DNA of 64,000 bases from Pseudomonas furukawaii (GTDB lineage Bacteria; Pseudomonadota; Gammaproteobacteria; Pseudomonadales; Pseudomonadaceae), in the NCBI RefSeq assembly GCF_002355475.1, contig NZ_AP014862.1, positions 2,666,001-2,730,000 on the forward strand, given 5' to 3'. The notes beneath the pieces are model-generated. The model worked only from the letters and a program-made list of their open reading frames with translations, had not been told where the DNA came from and did not search any database. This document shows, piece after piece, positions 23,715 through 31,704 of the stretch. Every line of letters begins with the position of its first letter. Position 1 is the stretch's first letter. A program made the translations under genes and the position numbers.

Positions 23715-24206
23715 ATGCAGCGCAAGACTCTTGCCGATGCCGAATGCCCCATCGCGCGCAGCCTGGAACGGGTTGGTGAGTGGTGGAGCATCCTGATCAT
23801 GCGTGATGCCTTGCAGGGCTTGCGACGCTTCGATGAGTTCGCCCGCAGTCTGGAGATCGCTCCGAACATGCTCACTCGGCGTTTGAATTCACTCGTGGAG
23901 GCGGGGCTGCTCGAACGCCAGGCATACAGTCAGCGCCCTCTGCGCTATCAATATGTGCCGACTGCCAAAGGCGAAGACTTCCGCGTGGTACTGATGGCTT
24001 TTGTGGCCTGGGGGAATCGCCATTACGCCCAGGAAGGGGAAAGTGTGCAGCTCGTCGAGCGAGCAACCGGGCGGCCGGTACGCCAGCTCATGGCAGACAT
24101 CTCCGATGGCCATTCCATACCGTTGGACCAGTGCACTGTGCAAGCAGGACCCAATGCCAGCGCAGAAATGCGTCTGCGTCTGGGAGCCATACCGAAGCCG
24201 AGCTAG
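23715..24206 (+). CDS. HxlR family winged-helix transcriptional regulator
   Basis: A 163-residue protein. The HxlR domain (about residues 8-105) begins with CPIARSLERVGEWWSILIMRDAL, a hallmark including the conserved Cys12, followed by RRFDEFARSLEIAPNMLTRRL (recognition helix) and the wing GLLERQAYSQRPLRYQYV. The C-terminal 50 residues form a small tail domain. Family members respond to electrophiles or ligands. It likely controls the divergent KAS gene and itself through the dyad at 23652-23674. Confidence 0.85.
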   Translation: MQRKTLADAECPIARSLERVGEWWSILIMRDALQGLRRFDEFARSLEIAPNMLTRRLNSLVEAGLLERQAYSQRPLRYQYVPTAKGEDFRVVLMAFVAWGNRHYAQEGESVQLVERATGRPVRQLMADISDGHSIPLDQCTVQAGPNASAEMRLRLGAIPKPS

Positions 24207-24561
24207 CTTACAGTTTTGGTGGTTCAAACTGCGGAGCCCGGTAGTGGTAACGCCCGCATCTGGCCGATATCGACTGTCTGGCTACAACCGCCGCCAGACC
24301 TCGGCCACCCAGTCAGTTACACCAAGCCCGCCTTGCCGAAGCGCCGTTCGGCTTTTCGATTGGCGCCTGCCGGTTCTGGGAGCAAGCCGTGAATGGCTTA
24401 TGCAAAGTGCGTAGGTAAAGGCAAAGACCGTGGTGTACCTGATCAATCTCGGATGAATCATCATAAAATTTCATGAAAAGCGGCACGTGCCGGCTCATTC
24501 ATCTTCCAAGGTGCGGCTAAGCTGTTTCCGTTGAGCTTCGCTAGCAGGGAGAGCTAGAGCC
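24207..24561. other. gene-free interval
   Basis: 355 bp with no convincing gene. Only short, unsupported reading frames occur. A 12-bp palindrome CGGCACGTGCCG lies near 24481-24492. Composition becomes more AT-rich from about 24410 to 24480, as in a promoter region, just before the decayed nuclease gene. Confidence 0.4.
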
Positions 24562-25032
24562 GTGACTATCCGGATCGCGTCGTTCAATCTTCAAAACGAC
24601 TTCACCCGTCCATCCGCAATGATGATGGATGGAGCCGAAGGCCCGCGCGCCCTGGGCGATCATGCCTTGGCCAGCGCGATTGTCGTCAGGCGGGTCTACA
24701 GCGAGAGCGGCGAGCAGACGCTGTTGGACCTTGACCGCCAGTTCCCATCCTCTGCCCTCGATTCCCCCGCGAATGCACCGGTGACCCTGAACAAGGTTCG
24801 TGGTGATGTGTTCCCACGAGCCCATGGCAGGGTTTCGGTGACCGCGAATGGGCGAAGCGATTGGACAGGCTGGTTCGATCTGCGACCCGAGGATGCGTCC
24901 CGGAAGGCCGGGCTCAGCCTCGCATCCGCTCGCACGTCGATGACAGGCACGACCGCTCGTGCATGGCTGAAGCCGCAGCCGGCTGACGTCCAATTCCGAA
25001 TGTCCAGAGCAGGAAAACACCGGTTCCTTTGA
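24562..25032 (+). pseudogene. decayed endonuclease/exonuclease/phosphatase (EEP) gene, 5' part
   Basis: The 156-codon frame begins MTIRIASFNLQNDFTRPSAM, like the first strand of EEP-superfamily nucleases (RIATFNLQNLF...), and keeps a middle stretch (NKVRGDVFPRAHGRVSVTAN, then DWTGWFDLRPE) typical of their N-terminal third. The following TARAWLKPQPADVQF still echoes the next helix and strand (TARVI..VNADV) but the metal-binding Glu is lost, and the frame stops where about 200 more residues are expected. I see no continuation in other frames before 25255. GTG 24562 is the probable original start. Confidence 0.6.
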
Positions 25033-25254
25033 TAGTCCGCTCGTAGGCAAGCCTGTGTGCAAGGCACTGCCATCGAATGCGGGAAGTTACGGCCATAGCG
25101 TTCAAATCGCTGAGTGGGGGCAATGGAAGGCCGCAACGACGCAGCACGTGCATGCCGTCCAGATGCACGGTTTCGCGCCATCTGGCGCATCTCCCGGTCG
25201 CCATGAAAGACCGTGGTGGCTATTGCTGTCCACTCTTTGCGTAGGAGAACTATC

Positions 25255-27057
25255 GTGAATACCGTACTGCAAGCCGCACTTCCCGAATCGAAGAAGATTC
25301 CGCTCTTACCCTTGGCCACGCCGCTGACCCAATGGCAAGACGTCAGCGTCAGCGAGTTGGCACCCTATGCGCCGCTCGATAGCACGCTGCCCATGGGCCA
25401 GTACGCGGTGTCCACCGTCATGAATTGGGCGACGCAACAAGGCTTTTCCGGCGCGATTCCGACGTGGGAGATCGGCAGTGGCACCTGGGGTGTCATTTGC
25501 TTCTTCCCCCATCCAGGGCTGCAAGTGGTGGAGATCCCGATCTCCGACCTGGCCGGATACGATCTGTCCAATCCTCAAAGTTGCGGACAGGGCGTCATGC
25601 GCTGGGCGCAAGCCGAGGAGAACGGTTCGAACCAGCTCGCCATCCCGATGTACGTGAGTGACGACGAGACCTTCAGTGCCCTCGTGTTCACTCCAAGCTA
25701 TCCGGCGCTGACGTTCTACGATGCGCCGAATACCCAGCTGTACTTCTCGCTTCAGCAGCCGGCCAAGCTCATCAATCTGCAGGACCCGGCCGTCTGGGCC
25801 AATGCGGCGATGCGCGTGGCCAATAACCTCGGCTTTGCGGCCGGCTGGCCCACTTGGGAATACACGACGAACAGGGGGCTGATCGGCATCCCGGCCTACG
25901 ACCTCGGGCCGGTGCCCGACGCGAGCCCTGCCAACGTGGCCACCGCGATCAAGGTGCTGCACCGGACTTCTCTGGCGCTACAGAATTGCGAAAGCGTGTC
26001 CTCATCGTTGACGTCCGGGGTTTTCGTCGACTTTACCGCCGCACCGATCGCCGATCCGACCCTGCAGATTCTCACCGACTGCCTGTTCGGCGCCGTGCAG
26101 GTGTGCCTCAACGCCATTCCTGGCGTGGGCGGGGCCTTGGCTGCGATTGTCTCCTCGGGAGTACAGGTCGCCATCGACGCGACCAACAGCAGCGGCGGTA
26201 CGTTCTCCCTCGAGGAGTACCAGGGCATGCTGGTCGACGCGTCCAATGCCACCATCAATTACGTCGCCCAGTTGCACGACTCGCTGCAACAGGCCACCGG
26301 CGACGATCTGCAGAAGCTGTGGCTATCGCCCTACAACGACCCGCTCACGGGGCGCAGCATCGCGCTCGGGTTACTGGCCTGTACGCCGCCGGAGGTCGTC
26401 GACGGTGACGCCTTCTGGGCACAGTTGTCGCAGCAGATGGAGGCGAGCTATCTGGAGAACCTGAAGATCCAGATCACCGCACAGTTGTACGAAATCCAGT
26501 CGCGCACCTATCAGAACCGGGCTCCGGACAAGCAATGGTGGTACGGCACTATCGCGTCGGTGACCGGCCCGGGCGGCGATTGCTCGCAGTACGTCATCAG
26601 CAGCGAGAGCGATCTGTCGGTCTGGTTCAACGGTGCGCTTCAGGTGAGTGACTACGTCGAGCTCAACGAGTGGTGGATGCAGGCTATCGCGAGCAGCTTC
26701 CCCGAGTACCCGCCGGCCACCCTGGTGTATGACCTGTTCTCTAACGATGGCTTTGGCGTGACGACCAACTGGACCGGGCCTTTCACCAAGGAGCAGTTCT
26801 ATACCCAGTTCTTCGTGCAACAAACCCAAATGGGTCTCGACGGTACCTATAACCAGGTCTGGGTGTACGACCAGTCGGACATGATCGTCGAGGCCCAGGT
26901 GAGCGGCGAGGAGATAGAGAGCGTGATCGCGGGTTCTACGGACAACTACGGCAATCTGAGCCTCAATTCGTCCAACGCCACGGTAATCTTCGTGAACGAA
27001 AAGTGCGGCTTCTCGCAACCGGTCATCATCAACTACCTGGCTCCACTGACCTCGTGA
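25255..27057 (+). CDS. 600-residue protein of unknown family with an internal repeat
   Basis: Start GTG 25255 is set by TAGGAGAA six bases upstream. I do not recognise the family. The N-terminal 240 residues hold two copies of a motif of type VMxWAxxxGFxxxxPTWE (about 56-74, MNWATQQGFSGAIPTWEIG; about 188-206, MRVANNLGFAAGWPTWEYT), each followed by a GIPA/EIPI strand, so an ancient duplication is likely. A glycine/alanine-rich hydrophobic segment (about 285-315, NAIPGVGGALAAIVSSG) could insert in a membrane. The C-terminal 150 residues are rich in Trp, Tyr, Asn and Ser. No signal peptide. Composition fits a secreted toxin or adhesin by a non-Sec route, but that is a guess. Confidence 0.6.
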   Translation: MNTVLQAALPESKKIPLLPLATPLTQWQDVSVSELAPYAPLDSTLPMGQYAVSTVMNWATQQGFSGAIPTWEIGSGTWGVICFFPHPGLQVVEIPISDLAGYDLSNPQSCGQGVMRWAQAEENGSNQLAIPMYVSDDETFSALVFTPSYPALTFYDAPNTQLYFSLQQPAKLINLQDPAVWANAAMRVANNLGFAAGWPTWEYTTNRGLIGIPAYDLGPVPDASPANVATAIKVLHRTSLALQNCESVSSSLTSGVFVDFTAAPIADPTLQILTDCLFGAVQVCLNAIPGVGGALAAIVSSGVQVAIDATNSSGGTFSLEEYQGMLVDASNATINYVAQLHDSLQQATGDDLQKLWLSPYNDPLTGRSIALGLLACTPPEVVDGDAFWAQLSQQMEASYLENLKIQITAQLYEIQSRTYQNRAPDKQWWYGTIASVTGPGGDCSQYVISSESDLSVWFNGALQVSDYVELNEWWMQAIASSFPEYPPATLVYDLFSNDGFGVTTNWTGPFTKEQFYTQFFVQQTQMGLDGTYNQVWVYDQSDMIVEAQVSGEEIESVIAGSTDNYGNLSLNSSNATVIFVNEKCGFSQPVIINYLAPLTS

Positions 27058-27124
27058 TTGGTGCCGCCTTGTGTCGATGAGGTGGAGGGTGCGCGATCGC
27101 GATCAATCCACCGAATGAAGGCGT

Positions 27125-27166
27125 CCGCGAGACTGTCCCGCCCTCCGGGGCGGGGCAGTCTCGCGG
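27125..27166. terminator. long hairpin between unknown gene and proQ-family gene
   Basis: CCGCGAGACTGTCCCGCCC and GGGCGGGGCAGTCTCGCGG pair almost perfectly (one mismatch) around a small loop. It lies 68 bp after the 600-residue gene and 93 bp beyond the stop of the convergent ProQ-family gene; a bidirectional terminator is likely although no T-run is present. Confidence 0.6.
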
Positions 27167-27258
27167 TGCTGGGCCAGGTGCCCCGTTTCGAACTGGCTCA
27201 TCATCGCCTCGCGCACCTTGTCCGTGACTGGACGACTCGGTGCCGAGGGCGAGTGATT

Positions 27259-27759
27259 TCAATCCGCGATCTGTTCCGCAGCGGTATCGACGGCCTTGTC
27301 CTGTTTAGGCTTGGGCTGATTGCGTCGTGCTTGTCCGCGCTGCCGCTTGGCCTGTTGCTTCGCATGCAGCGCCTGAGCCGCTGTCACGATGCCGACTGCC
27401 TGGCCGTTCAAGTCCAGGCGCGGCGCATTCTCCGTCATGCTTGCCCAGTATCGACTTCCGCGGCACCAGGTAGCGATGCCCTGCTTGAGCTGTTCGCTGG
27501 TGATTCCGAGCAGTTCCAGGTGCTGCTCGGCATCCTTGAGAATGCCTTCCTTGAGCGGAACCTTGGGGGCCGGATTGACCGGGAAGGCCAATGGGAAGTG
27601 CTTCTGCAATCTCCAGATCGCTTCCACCGCGGGATCTTGCTCGCGAGGCTTAGTCTGCGGAGAAGGCTTCCGCGTACGCTGCTTCGTATTCTCAGTCTTT
27701 GCCTGCACTTTTTCGGCCCGCAGGCGATCGCGTAGTTCAGCTAGTTGTTCAAAACCCAT
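27259..27759 (-). CDS. ProQ/FinO family RNA chaperone
   Basis: A 166-residue basic protein. The central FinO/ProQ domain (about residues 45-130) includes LQKHFPLAFPVNPAPKVPLK, GILKDAEQHLELLG and WCRGSRYWASMTENAPRLDL, close to the canonical RYx3-type RNA-binding surface. It is flanked by Lys/Arg/Gln-rich disordered tails. Proteins of this type bind structured sRNAs and mRNA 3' ends and promote pairing. The gene is monocistronic; the target RNAs are unknown. Confidence 0.85.
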   Translation of the reverse strand: MGFEQLAELRDRLRAEKVQAKTENTKQRTRKPSPQTKPREQDPAVEAIWRLQKHFPLAFPVNPAPKVPLKEGILKDAEQHLELLGITSEQLKQGIATWCRGSRYWASMTENAPRLDLNGQAVGIVTAAQALHAKQQAKRQRGQARRNQPKPKQDKAVDTAAEQIAD

Positions 27760-28073
27760 CGTTCAGTTCGCAGCTTCATGGTTGATTCGTGGTGCAAGGT
27801 TATCTCATGCAGCCTTTTGAAACAGCCTGATTGAGCGTCGGCCCGATCAATGCGAGCACAGGCGACATCCCGGTCGAGCGCCAGCGAGCCCTGGAGCGGC
27901 GGGCTATGGATTTGGGCTGATCGAGGGCAAGGGGTTGCGTCTGGCCGAAAGCAAAGCCTTGGCGCACGAAAAATCTGTCCCTTGGCCGACGAACCTGGCC
28001 CGGAATCGATACACTTTGTGCCCGATTACTCAAAGCCATGAACATGGCTGCGTCGAACAAGGAACTCACCTCC
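27760..28073. other. gene-free divergent promoter region
   Basis: 314 bp between the divergent ProQ-family gene and the conserved hypothetical at 28074. I see no gene, RNA or strong repeat. An in-frame ATG at 28038 could extend the right-hand gene by 12 codons but lacks a ribosome site. Confidence 0.4.
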
Positions 28074-28556
28074 ATGGCCTCCCCTGATAAACAGCAAAAG
28101 CGCGCCCGGCGAGCCAAAGCCAAGGCCAAGCAGAACCGTGTGGGCAAAGCCAAGACCCATGCCGTGCACCCGCTTCTGGCCAATCCACTGGTCAACGAGC
28201 CATTCGATGATGTCGATATCGACCTGAGCACCTTCGACTTCAAAGATATTGAAGAGAACGGTTTCGACCCGGCGGAGTTCGACGATCTGTTCCAGGCGAT
28301 GAGGGTTGGAGAAAGCATCAGCCTGCTGGCGATGTGCCTGGTGTTCCTGCAGTACCCGGTGCTGGAGCTGGTGGTCGCTGAGGAGGAGCACGAGTCAGCC
28401 ATCGACTTCATGATGGGCCTGCTGATTACCTATCGCGGAATCTTCCACGATGAAGACGAAGACACGGCAGTGAGCTGGGTCAGCAGCGATGCCTTCCAGA
28501 CTGCCTACAACGAGGCGTCGATGATCCTGCAGAAGAAGTACGCTCGCGGCGCCTGA
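28074..28556 (+). CDS. conserved hypothetical protein with basic N-terminus
   Basis: A 160-residue protein starting MASPDKQQKRARRAKAKAKQ; the first 35 residues are strongly basic and Lys/Ala-rich, then an acidic stretch (FDDVDIDLSTFDFKDIEENG) leads into a helical domain (LFQAMRVGESISLLAMCLVF to ILQKKYA). ATG 28074 is preferred because AAGGAA lies nine bases upstream. The charged tail could bind nucleic acid or ribosomes. I recall similar proteins in Pseudomonas but no assigned function. Confidence 0.6.
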   Translation: MASPDKQQKRARRAKAKAKQNRVGKAKTHAVHPLLANPLVNEPFDDVDIDLSTFDFKDIEENGFDPAEFDDLFQAMRVGESISLLAMCLVFLQYPVLELVVAEEEHESAIDFMMGLLITYRGIFHDEDEDTAVSWVSSDAFQTAYNEASMILQKKYARGA

Positions 28557-28748
28557 AGCGCCCGAGTCTGGATGCGTGCCGAGCGGCTGGGGGCCGGTAC
28601 GTTCGGTCGAGCGGAGTCAGCACGAACCCCGGGGAGAGGGGTATTTCCGGATCTAGCCGGCACTGCCAAGGCTCGCGGTCAGCGGCGCTTTTGAAGCGGC
28701 TCCGGCTTTGTCGCTATCGACGAGCGACGGCTTGCGTCCCTTCGGTCG

Positions 28749-29438
28749 TCAGTGAATCGTGGGAAAACGCTCTTTCACCAATGCCTGGGCCTGATAGGCC
28801 ATCTGGTCCAGCAAGCGGTCACGCTTGTGCTCGGCCTCGCTCATGGCCTTCCGACCGTGTTGCTTCACCAGGTAGGCGTGGATCTGCCGCACTTCCTTGG
28901 ATTGGAAGATCGGGGCCAGGTCCTGCACCGCCACCATGCCGTCCGAGCGGTGGTCACGGGTGTTCAGCAGCGCCTGCGGGCCCTGGGCGGCCAGTAGCTG
29001 AAACCCCATCGATTCGAAGGTCGGCGCCTTGCTCGCCGCGCAGGCCAGTTCGGCGTGGGGGCGGTGTTCGAGCATGCGCTGCACCATGGCCCGGGCGATG
29101 CCGCGCCGGCGGTGGCTGGCCCTGACGGCCAGGTAGGTCAGGGTGCAGGCCTCGGCGTCATCCTGGCTCGGCAGGTAGAGGGCGAAGCCCAGCACCTGCG
29201 AAGGGTCTTCGTCATCCAGCGCCAGGATCAGCCGCGCGCTGCTGTTCGTGGCGGCGTCCATGGCCTGCAGATACAGGTGCACTTCGTAGCCGATCACGTA
29301 CTGGTACAGCTGATAGAGCGGATTGCTGGGCGTCAGCGGCACCGGGCTGATATCGCTGAAGTAGTCCACCACCATCTGCAGGACCTGGTTCTTCAGGGAT
29401 TCGGGCGGCGGGGTGTCGAGGTGTACAAGGGTGAACAT
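28749..29438 (-). CDS. GNAT family N-acetyltransferase
   Basis: A 229-residue protein with the acetyl-CoA loop RASHRRRGIARAMVQRML (about residues 110-127) after the strand CTLTYLAV, and the later AASKAPTFESMGFQLL typical of GNAT motif B. The C-terminal 60 residues (QIHAYLVKQHGRKAMSEAEH) form an extra helical tail. I start at 29438 (MFTLVHLDTPPPES); the longer frame upstream looks non-coding. Substrate unknown. Confidence 0.75.
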   Translation of the reverse strand: MFTLVHLDTPPPESLKNQVLQMVVDYFSDISPVPLTPSNPLYQLYQYVIGYEVHLYLQAMDAATNSSARLILALDDEDPSQVLGFALYLPSQDDAEACTLTYLAVRASHRRRGIARAMVQRMLEHRPHAELACAASKAPTFESMGFQLLAAQGPQALLNTRDHRSDGMVAVQDLAPIFQSKEVRQIHAYLVKQHGRKAMSEAEHKRDRLLDQMAYQAQALVKERFPTIH

Positions 29439-29570
29439 CTGAAGCGGGCTCCGGGCGTGGCCGATCCGGGGAATCGGGGCGGGCGCCATTGTAGCGTCAG
29501 CGCGTGGCGCGGGTCGCGCTGGCGCCGCCTTCTCGACATCCCCATGGACCGCTCCGGTCTGTTGCCTTGG

Positions 29571-29605
29571 TCGACAATAGTTGTACAAATAGTATTTATG
29601 TACAA
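29571..29605 (+). promoter_or_regulatory. promoter-like region with TTGTACA inverted repeat
   Basis: In an AT-rich patch 73 bp before the lipoprotein gene lie TTGTACA (29581-29587) and TGTACAA (29599-29605), an inverted repeat with an 11-bp spacer. A possible sigma-70 pair is TCGACA (29571) with TATTTA (29593) at 16 bp spacing, so a bound repressor would cover the -10. The regulator is unknown. Confidence 0.45.
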
Positions 29606-29677
29606 TTATTTGCCTTCATGGTCGTGAGGGCACAGCGTCTTTCCCCGCGCCTGGCTCGAATTTCGGAGGGCTGTTCG

Positions 29678-30208
29678 ATGCGCTTGGTACTACTGGCAAT
29701 GACCCTGCTGCTGGCCAGTTGTGGGGGGATCGACGTCGACCATTACCGGCAGGAGCAGCCGAAGCTGGACCTGGTCGAGTATTTTTCCCGCCCGGTGGAA
29801 GCCTGGGGCATGTTCCAGAAGCGTTCCGGGGAGGTGGTCAAGCGCTTCCATGTCGATATCACCAGCCGGCGTGATGGAGACAAGCTGATCCTCGACGAGC
29901 GCTTCGTCTACAGCGACGGCACCCGCCAGCAGCGGGTCTGGACGCTCACGCCGCTGGGCGACGGGCGCTGGCGTGGCACCGCCGGCGACGTGGTGGGGGA
30001 GGCCGATGGCGAGGTGGCGGGCAACGCCCTGCGCTGGCGCTACACCCTGGACCTGCCGGTGGATGACACCCGCTACCACGTCCAGTTCGACGACTGGATG
30101 TACCTCATGGACGAGGACACCCTGATCAACCGTTCCTTCATGAGCAAGTTCGGCGTGGAGCTGGGCCAGGTGACCCTGTTCTTCCGCCGCCAGCCGGCTG
30201 GGCAGTGA
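29678..30208 (+). CDS. DUF3833 family lipoprotein
   Basis: A 176-residue protein with a lipoprotein signal (LLLASCG, lipobox Cys15) and the DUF3833 domain: YRQEQPKLDLVEYFSRPVEAWGMFQ, then GRWRGTAGDVVGEADGEVAG and the C-terminal DDWMYLMDEDTLINRSFMSK. A strong ribosome site (GGAGGG) precedes the ATG. The family is widespread in Proteobacteria with a lipocalin-like predicted fold but no known role. Asp2 after the lipid Cys is absent (Gly-Gly follows), so outer-membrane sorting is expected. Confidence 0.8.
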   Translation: MRLVLLAMTLLLASCGGIDVDHYRQEQPKLDLVEYFSRPVEAWGMFQKRSGEVVKRFHVDITSRRDGDKLILDERFVYSDGTRQQRVWTLTPLGDGRWRGTAGDVVGEADGEVAGNALRWRYTLDLPVDDTRYHVQFDDWMYLMDEDTLINRSFMSKFGVELGQVTLFFRRQPAGQ

Positions 30209-30270
30209 TGATCCGGCCCGCGTTCGCGGGCCCTGGCACGCACAGGGGCAGCGCCCCGGGAGGGTGAGTC

Positions 30271-30576
30271 ATGAATCTTCAGGAACTGGCGAGTGAAGTG
30301 GGCGCCGGGCACATCCGCGAACTGGACCTGGTGTCGCTGGAAGGCGGCATCTACCTGCTCCAGGCACGCCTGGACGGCAAGCTGATGACCCTGCAGGACG
30401 AGCACGGCGAAAGCCTGCGCCTGCGGTCCACCACCCACGCCCGGGAGGTGCTGGAGCACCTGCCGCCACTCACCTGCCACCTGGTGCAGCAGGTGGTCCA
30501 CGATGAAATGTGCGGCTTGCGCGACGGCGAGATCGAACCGCTGCGCCTGCCGTTCTCCTCCCGCTCGGCGTGGTGA
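30271..30576 (+). CDS. DUF6482-type small protein
   Basis: A 101-residue protein (MNLQELASEVGAGHIRELDL...) that reads as a mixed alpha/beta soluble domain with the conserved segment LEGGIYLLQARLDGKL and a C-terminal YDEMCG-like VVHDEMCGLRDG. It matches small Pseudomonas proteins placed in DUF6482. GGGAGGG lies eight bases before the start. No function is known. Confidence 0.65.
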   Translation: MNLQELASEVGAGHIRELDLVSLEGGIYLLQARLDGKLMTLQDEHGESLRLRSTTHAREVLEHLPPLTCHLVQQVVHDEMCGLRDGEIEPLRLPFSSRSAW

Positions 30577-30651
30577 GCCACGGCCGCTGAAGCTGGCGCG
30601 TCTGCGAGTACCCGCGAACAGCGCGCCTTGCCGTTATCTTGACCTGGCCGC

Positions 30652-31425
30652 TCAGCCCCCCATCGCCTGCCGGTACTGCCGGGGCGTGAAACCCGTGAGC
30701 TGCTTGAACTGGCGGCTGAAGGCGCTGTGGTCGGTGTAGCCGCACTGCAGGGCGATGTCCGTGATGGGCAGGTCGGTCTGCAGCAGGCGGTGGGCGTGTT
30801 CGAGGCGCGCCTTGGTGATCATCTGCCGGGGCGTGAGCTGGAACACCCGCGTGCAATAGCGCTCCAACTGGGCGACCGAGAGCCCGGCGATGCGGGTCAG
30901 GGTGTCCAGGGTAATGGCTTCGTGGAAGTGGTTGCGGATGTGCTCGTCCACGGCGGCGAGCCGCGCGTAGGCCGGGTGTGCGGTGCCGGCTGATTGCAGG
31001 TCCACGGAGATGCCCGCCAGGCCGATGATGGCGCCGCCGCGATCCAGCAGCGGGTGTTTGTGGGTCAGGCACCAGCCGGGTTCGCGGCTGCCGTACAGGT
31101 GCAGTTCCAGCTGGTCCTCCAGCACCTCGCCCTGTTCCAGCACGCGGCGGTCCTGTTCGGTATAGCCGGGGCCGAGCTGGGCCGGGAAGACCTCGGCGCT
31201 GGTCCTGCCCAGCAGCGGGCGCAGGTCCTTGAGGCCGCAACGCTGCACCAGGGTGCGGTTGGCCAGCACATAGCGGGCCTGGAGGTCCTTGATGAAGATC
31301 GCCGCGTTGGGGATCGCATCCAGCATCGGCAGCAGCAGTTCGGCGCTGGCGAGCAGGTCGTCCAGGGACGCCGGACCCCGTCCGGGCTCCGCCGATCCCA
31401 GTGCCGCCAGTGTGCTCCGCACCAT
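30652..31425 (-). CDS. AraC family regulator with N-terminal PAS domain (hydroxyproline locus)
   Basis: A 257-residue protein: PAS-like sensor (about residues 28-140, LDAIPNAAIFIKDLQARYVL and PLLDRGGAIIGLAGISVDLQ) and a C-terminal double helix-turn-helix (about 160-257; ITLDTLTRIAGLSVAQLERYC and ITDIALQCGYTDHSAFSRQF). ATG 31425 follows GGGAGGGA. It lies divergent to the permease of the hydroxyproline cluster 280 bp away and is the obvious activator. The P. aeruginosa regulator LhpR is also AraC-type; direct binding of hydroxyproline by the PAS domain is speculative. Confidence 0.82.
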   Translation of the reverse strand: MVRSTLAALGSAEPGRGPASLDDLLASAELLLPMLDAIPNAAIFIKDLQARYVLANRTLVQRCGLKDLRPLLGRTSAEVFPAQLGPGYTEQDRRVLEQGEVLEDQLELHLYGSREPGWCLTHKHPLLDRGGAIIGLAGISVDLQSAGTAHPAYARLAAVDEHIRNHFHEAITLDTLTRIAGLSVAQLERYCTRVFQLTPRQMITKARLEHAHRLLQTDLPITDIALQCGYTDHSAFSRQFKQLTGFTPRQYRQAMGG

Positions 31426-31704
31426 GGTTCCTCCCTCCCTCGAAGCCTGATCGCCAGGAGAGTGCCGCAGCCCGCAGGGGCTGTCGAGCGATGGCGTACA
31501 GGCCGCCTCAATTGTGCTGATTTCGTCATTCGTCATGGGGAAAAGCATCAAGCCCCGGATGACCCGGAACGTCCACTCTATGGCCATCGCATGCGGCGTG
31601 GCGCTCAGGGATGACGAGGCAGCGGATGTCCCGATCGTCCTCGGTCACAGCGCGGCAGCGGGACCTCTCCAGCCCCAACCAATAACGCACAAGAAGGCTA
31701 CGCC

